A stretch of 64,000 nucleotides of DNA from Candidatus Chloroploca asiatica (GTDB lineage Bacteria > Chloroflexota > Chloroflexia > Chloroflexales > Chloroflexaceae): the NCBI RefSeq assembly GCF_002532075.1, contig NZ_LYXE01000031.1, forward strand, positions 1 to 64,000. Direction: 5' to 3'. The notes below the pieces were generated by a model, which did not search any database, was not told the origin of the DNA, and was given only the letters and a program-made list of their open reading frames with translations. Shown here piece after piece: positions 62,581 through 64,000 of the stretch. The first letter of the stretch is position 1; every line of letters begins with the position of its first letter. A program made the position numbers and the translations under genes.

Positions 62581-63138
62581 TCAGACCGCCAGAACCTCAG
62601 CCTCTTTCTCTTTGCCAATGTGTTCCAGTTCAGCGATGCACTTATCGGTCAACTGCTGGATACGCTCCTGGCCGCGGTGCAAATCGTCCTCGCTAATCAT
62701 CTTCTCGTGTTCAAACTCTTTGAGTTGATCAATTGCATCACGACGCTGATTGCGTACCGAGACCTTCACCTCTTCGACGCGATGGCGCACACCTTTGACC
62801 AGTTCGCGGCGACGTTCTTCGGTCAACTGAGGCACAGCGAGTCGAATAACGCGCCCATCATTACTGGGATTAATGCCAAGATCAGAATTTTGAATAGCCT
62901 TCTCGATCGTTTTAATCATACCATTATCAAACGGTTGAATCACGATCAAACGGGCTTCGGGGACAACAATCGTGGCAATCTGATTCAGCGGCATCGGTGC
63001 GCCATAGGCCTCGACGGGCATATGCTCGACCAGAGCAGACGAAGCACGCCCGGTTCTGACGGTTGCCAGTTGATGGCGCAAGGCTTCAAGTGCTTTCTTC
63101 AGTTGGCCTTCATACTCACTGGTGACGTCATTGACCAT
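62581..63138 (-). CDS. frr: Ribosome recycling factor
   Basis: The 185-residue protein has the frr pattern [40 protein letters not shown] and the C-terminal three-helix bundle. With EF-G it splits the post-termination ribosome. The ATG at 63138 follows GAGGAGG. It lies between pyrH (48 bases upstream) and uppS, the usual bacterial order. Confidence 0.97.
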   Translation of the reverse strand: MVNDVTSEYEGQLKKALEALRHQLATVRTGRASSALVEHMPVEAYGAPMPLNQIATIVVPEARLIVIQPFDNGMIKTIEKAIQNSDLGINPSNDGRVIRLAVPQLTEERRRELVKGVRHRVEEVKVSVRNQRRDAIDQLKEFEHEKMISEDDLHRGQERIQQLTDKCIAELEHIGKEKEAEVLAV

Positions 63139-63189
63139 CACACCCTCCTCACACTACCAGAACTCGATACGCACAAATTTCGCCGACCG

Positions 63190-63921
63190 TCAGCGTTCAG
63201 TTGCCTGACTGCTAACCAGGGTGCCTACCCGTTCACCGAGTACAATGCGTTCAATCATCCCTGCTTCCAGGGCATTGAACACAATGATCGGAATATTATT
63301 ATCCATACAGAAGGTCAGGGCCGTTGAGTCCATCACAGCGAGACCACGGTTCAGGGCATCCATATAGGTCACGTGATCAAGTTTGACGGCATCGCGATGG
63401 CGGCGCGGATCAGCCGTATAGATCCCGTCCACACCATTTTTTGCCATCAAGATGACATCAGCGTGGAGTTCAGCGGCGCGCAGGGCTGCGGCCGAGTCAG
63501 TGGTAAAGTAGGGATTACCGGTGCCACCGGCGAGGATGACCACCCGGCCTTTCGCCATATGGCGGGTTGCCCGTCGCCTGATATATGGCTCAGCGACCTC
63601 ATTCATCTGGATGGCCGTCATCGCTCGCGTATCGAGCCCATGCCGTTCCAGGGCATCCTGGAGGGCCAGGGAATTGATGATCGTACCGAGCATGCCCATA
63701 TAATGCGACTGGGCAGCGTCCATCCCACGGGCAATTGACTGATTGCCGCGCCAGATATTGCCCCCACCAATCACAACGGCTACATCTACCTTGTACTGAT
63801 GCAGCGCGCCGATTTCACGCGCCAGGTAGTCAAGCATATCATAGCTTACCACCTCATCTGTCCCTTTGATCTGCTCACCACTGAGCTTAATCAAGACCCG
63901 GCGATACTTTGGCTGTTGCAT
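63190..63921 (-). CDS. pyrH: Uridylate kinase
   Basis: The 243-residue UMP kinase has the N-terminal RVLIKLSGEQIKG, VAVVIGGGNIWRG for phosphate binding and GGTGNPYFTTDSAAALRAAE. It converts UMP to UDP with ATP. The ATG at 63921 is after AGAGGCTCT. It begins the - strand block; tsf and rpsB would usually lie just upstream but are outside the window. Confidence 0.97.
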   Translation of the reverse strand: MQQPKYRRVLIKLSGEQIKGTDEVVSYDMLDYLAREIGALHQYKVDVAVVIGGGNIWRGNQSIARGMDAAQSHYMGMLGTIINSLALQDALERHGLDTRAMTAIQMNEVAEPYIRRRATRHMAKGRVVILAGGTGNPYFTTDSAAALRAAELHADVILMAKNGVDGIYTADPRRHRDAVKLDHVTYMDALNRGLAVMDSTALTFCMDNNIPIIVFNALEAGMIERIVLGERVGTLVSSQATER

Positions 63922-63944
63922 AGAGCCTCTATCCCAACGGGATA

Positions 63945-63993
63945 TGAAACCCAGGTGCAGGACTGGGGATACCTGTCGTCCACCTGGGTTTCA
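63945..63993 (-). terminator. Hairpin upstream of pyrH
   Basis: The 13-base arms TGAAACCCAGGTG at 63945-63957 and CACCTGGGTTTCA at 63981-63993 are perfectly complementary with a 23-base spacer. It most likely ends the transcript of the gene beyond the window edge, or attenuates pyrH. A smaller ATCCC-GTT-GGGAT hairpin (63931-63943) lies between it and the pyrH start. Confidence 0.55.
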
Positions 63994-64000
63994 CGGCCCT

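Overview
The window looks like part of the chromosome of a filamentous anoxygenic phototroph of the order Chloroflexales (phylum Chloroflexota: Chloroflexus, Oscillochloris or a relative). This is inferred from protein character, moderately high G+C, a CrtI-type carotenoid desaturase, the pyrH-frr-uppS-cdsA-rseP block and several Chloroflexota-style multidomain regulators. No marker gene fixes the genus. No tRNA, rRNA, CRISPR array or complete insertion sequence was seen.

Region 1 (1-22150, all + strand) is housekeeping. The 3' end of tuf is followed by one nearly continuous S10-spc-alpha run: rpsJ, rplC-D-W-B, rpsS, rplV, rpsC, rplP, rpmC, rpsQ, rplN-X-E, rpsZ, rpsH, rplF-R, rpsE, rpmD, rplO, secY, adk, infA, rpmJ, rpsM, rpsK, rpsD, rpoA, rplQ, truA, rplM and rpsI. 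The map gene that often sits between adk and infA is absent. Then come rsmD, coaD, a coiled-coil gene, and a YceD-rpmF-fabH-fabD block behind a consensus-like promoter.

Region 2 (22183-30420) starts with a gene-poor stretch of about 750 bases and continues with a - strand operon: an unknown acidic protein, miaB, a TPR protein, a MoxR/AAA-like ATPase, a CpaF/TadA secretion ATPase and a CrtI-family desaturase. Region 3 (30597-43428) holds an inverted repeat, a degenerate histidine-kinase-like membrane protein, a class B penicillin-binding protein, an S41-type lipoprotein lacking the usual lysine, ffh (- strand), and a tightly packed + strand operon of an AarF/UbiB kinase, a TPR protein, a small membrane protein, a methyltransferase and an Eis-like acetyltransferase.

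Region 4 (43450-52050) is accessory: two glycosyltransferases, a REP/MITE-like element, an ANTAR response regulator, a DUF697 protein, thymidine kinase, a TetR repressor whose palindromic operator overlies a near-consensus promoter (probably leaderless) and which leads into a GH13 glycosidase gene, and a two-HKD phospholipase D-like protein. Region 5 (52100-58218) is a four-gene signalling locus: a membrane GAF protein with a C-terminal helix-turn-helix, a lone receiver, a hybrid histidine kinase, and a HisKA-like/receiver/GGDEF protein.

Region 6 (58227-64000, - strand) is the pyrH-frr-uppS-cdsA-rseP envelope and translation block. Its last two genes together make up one Cas4-like nuclease: one half gives the first cysteine and a histidine, the other gives the D/E-K catalytic core and three cysteines, and each half has its own membrane helix. 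This split, membrane-anchored Cas4-like pair is the strongest candidate for something little described in the window.
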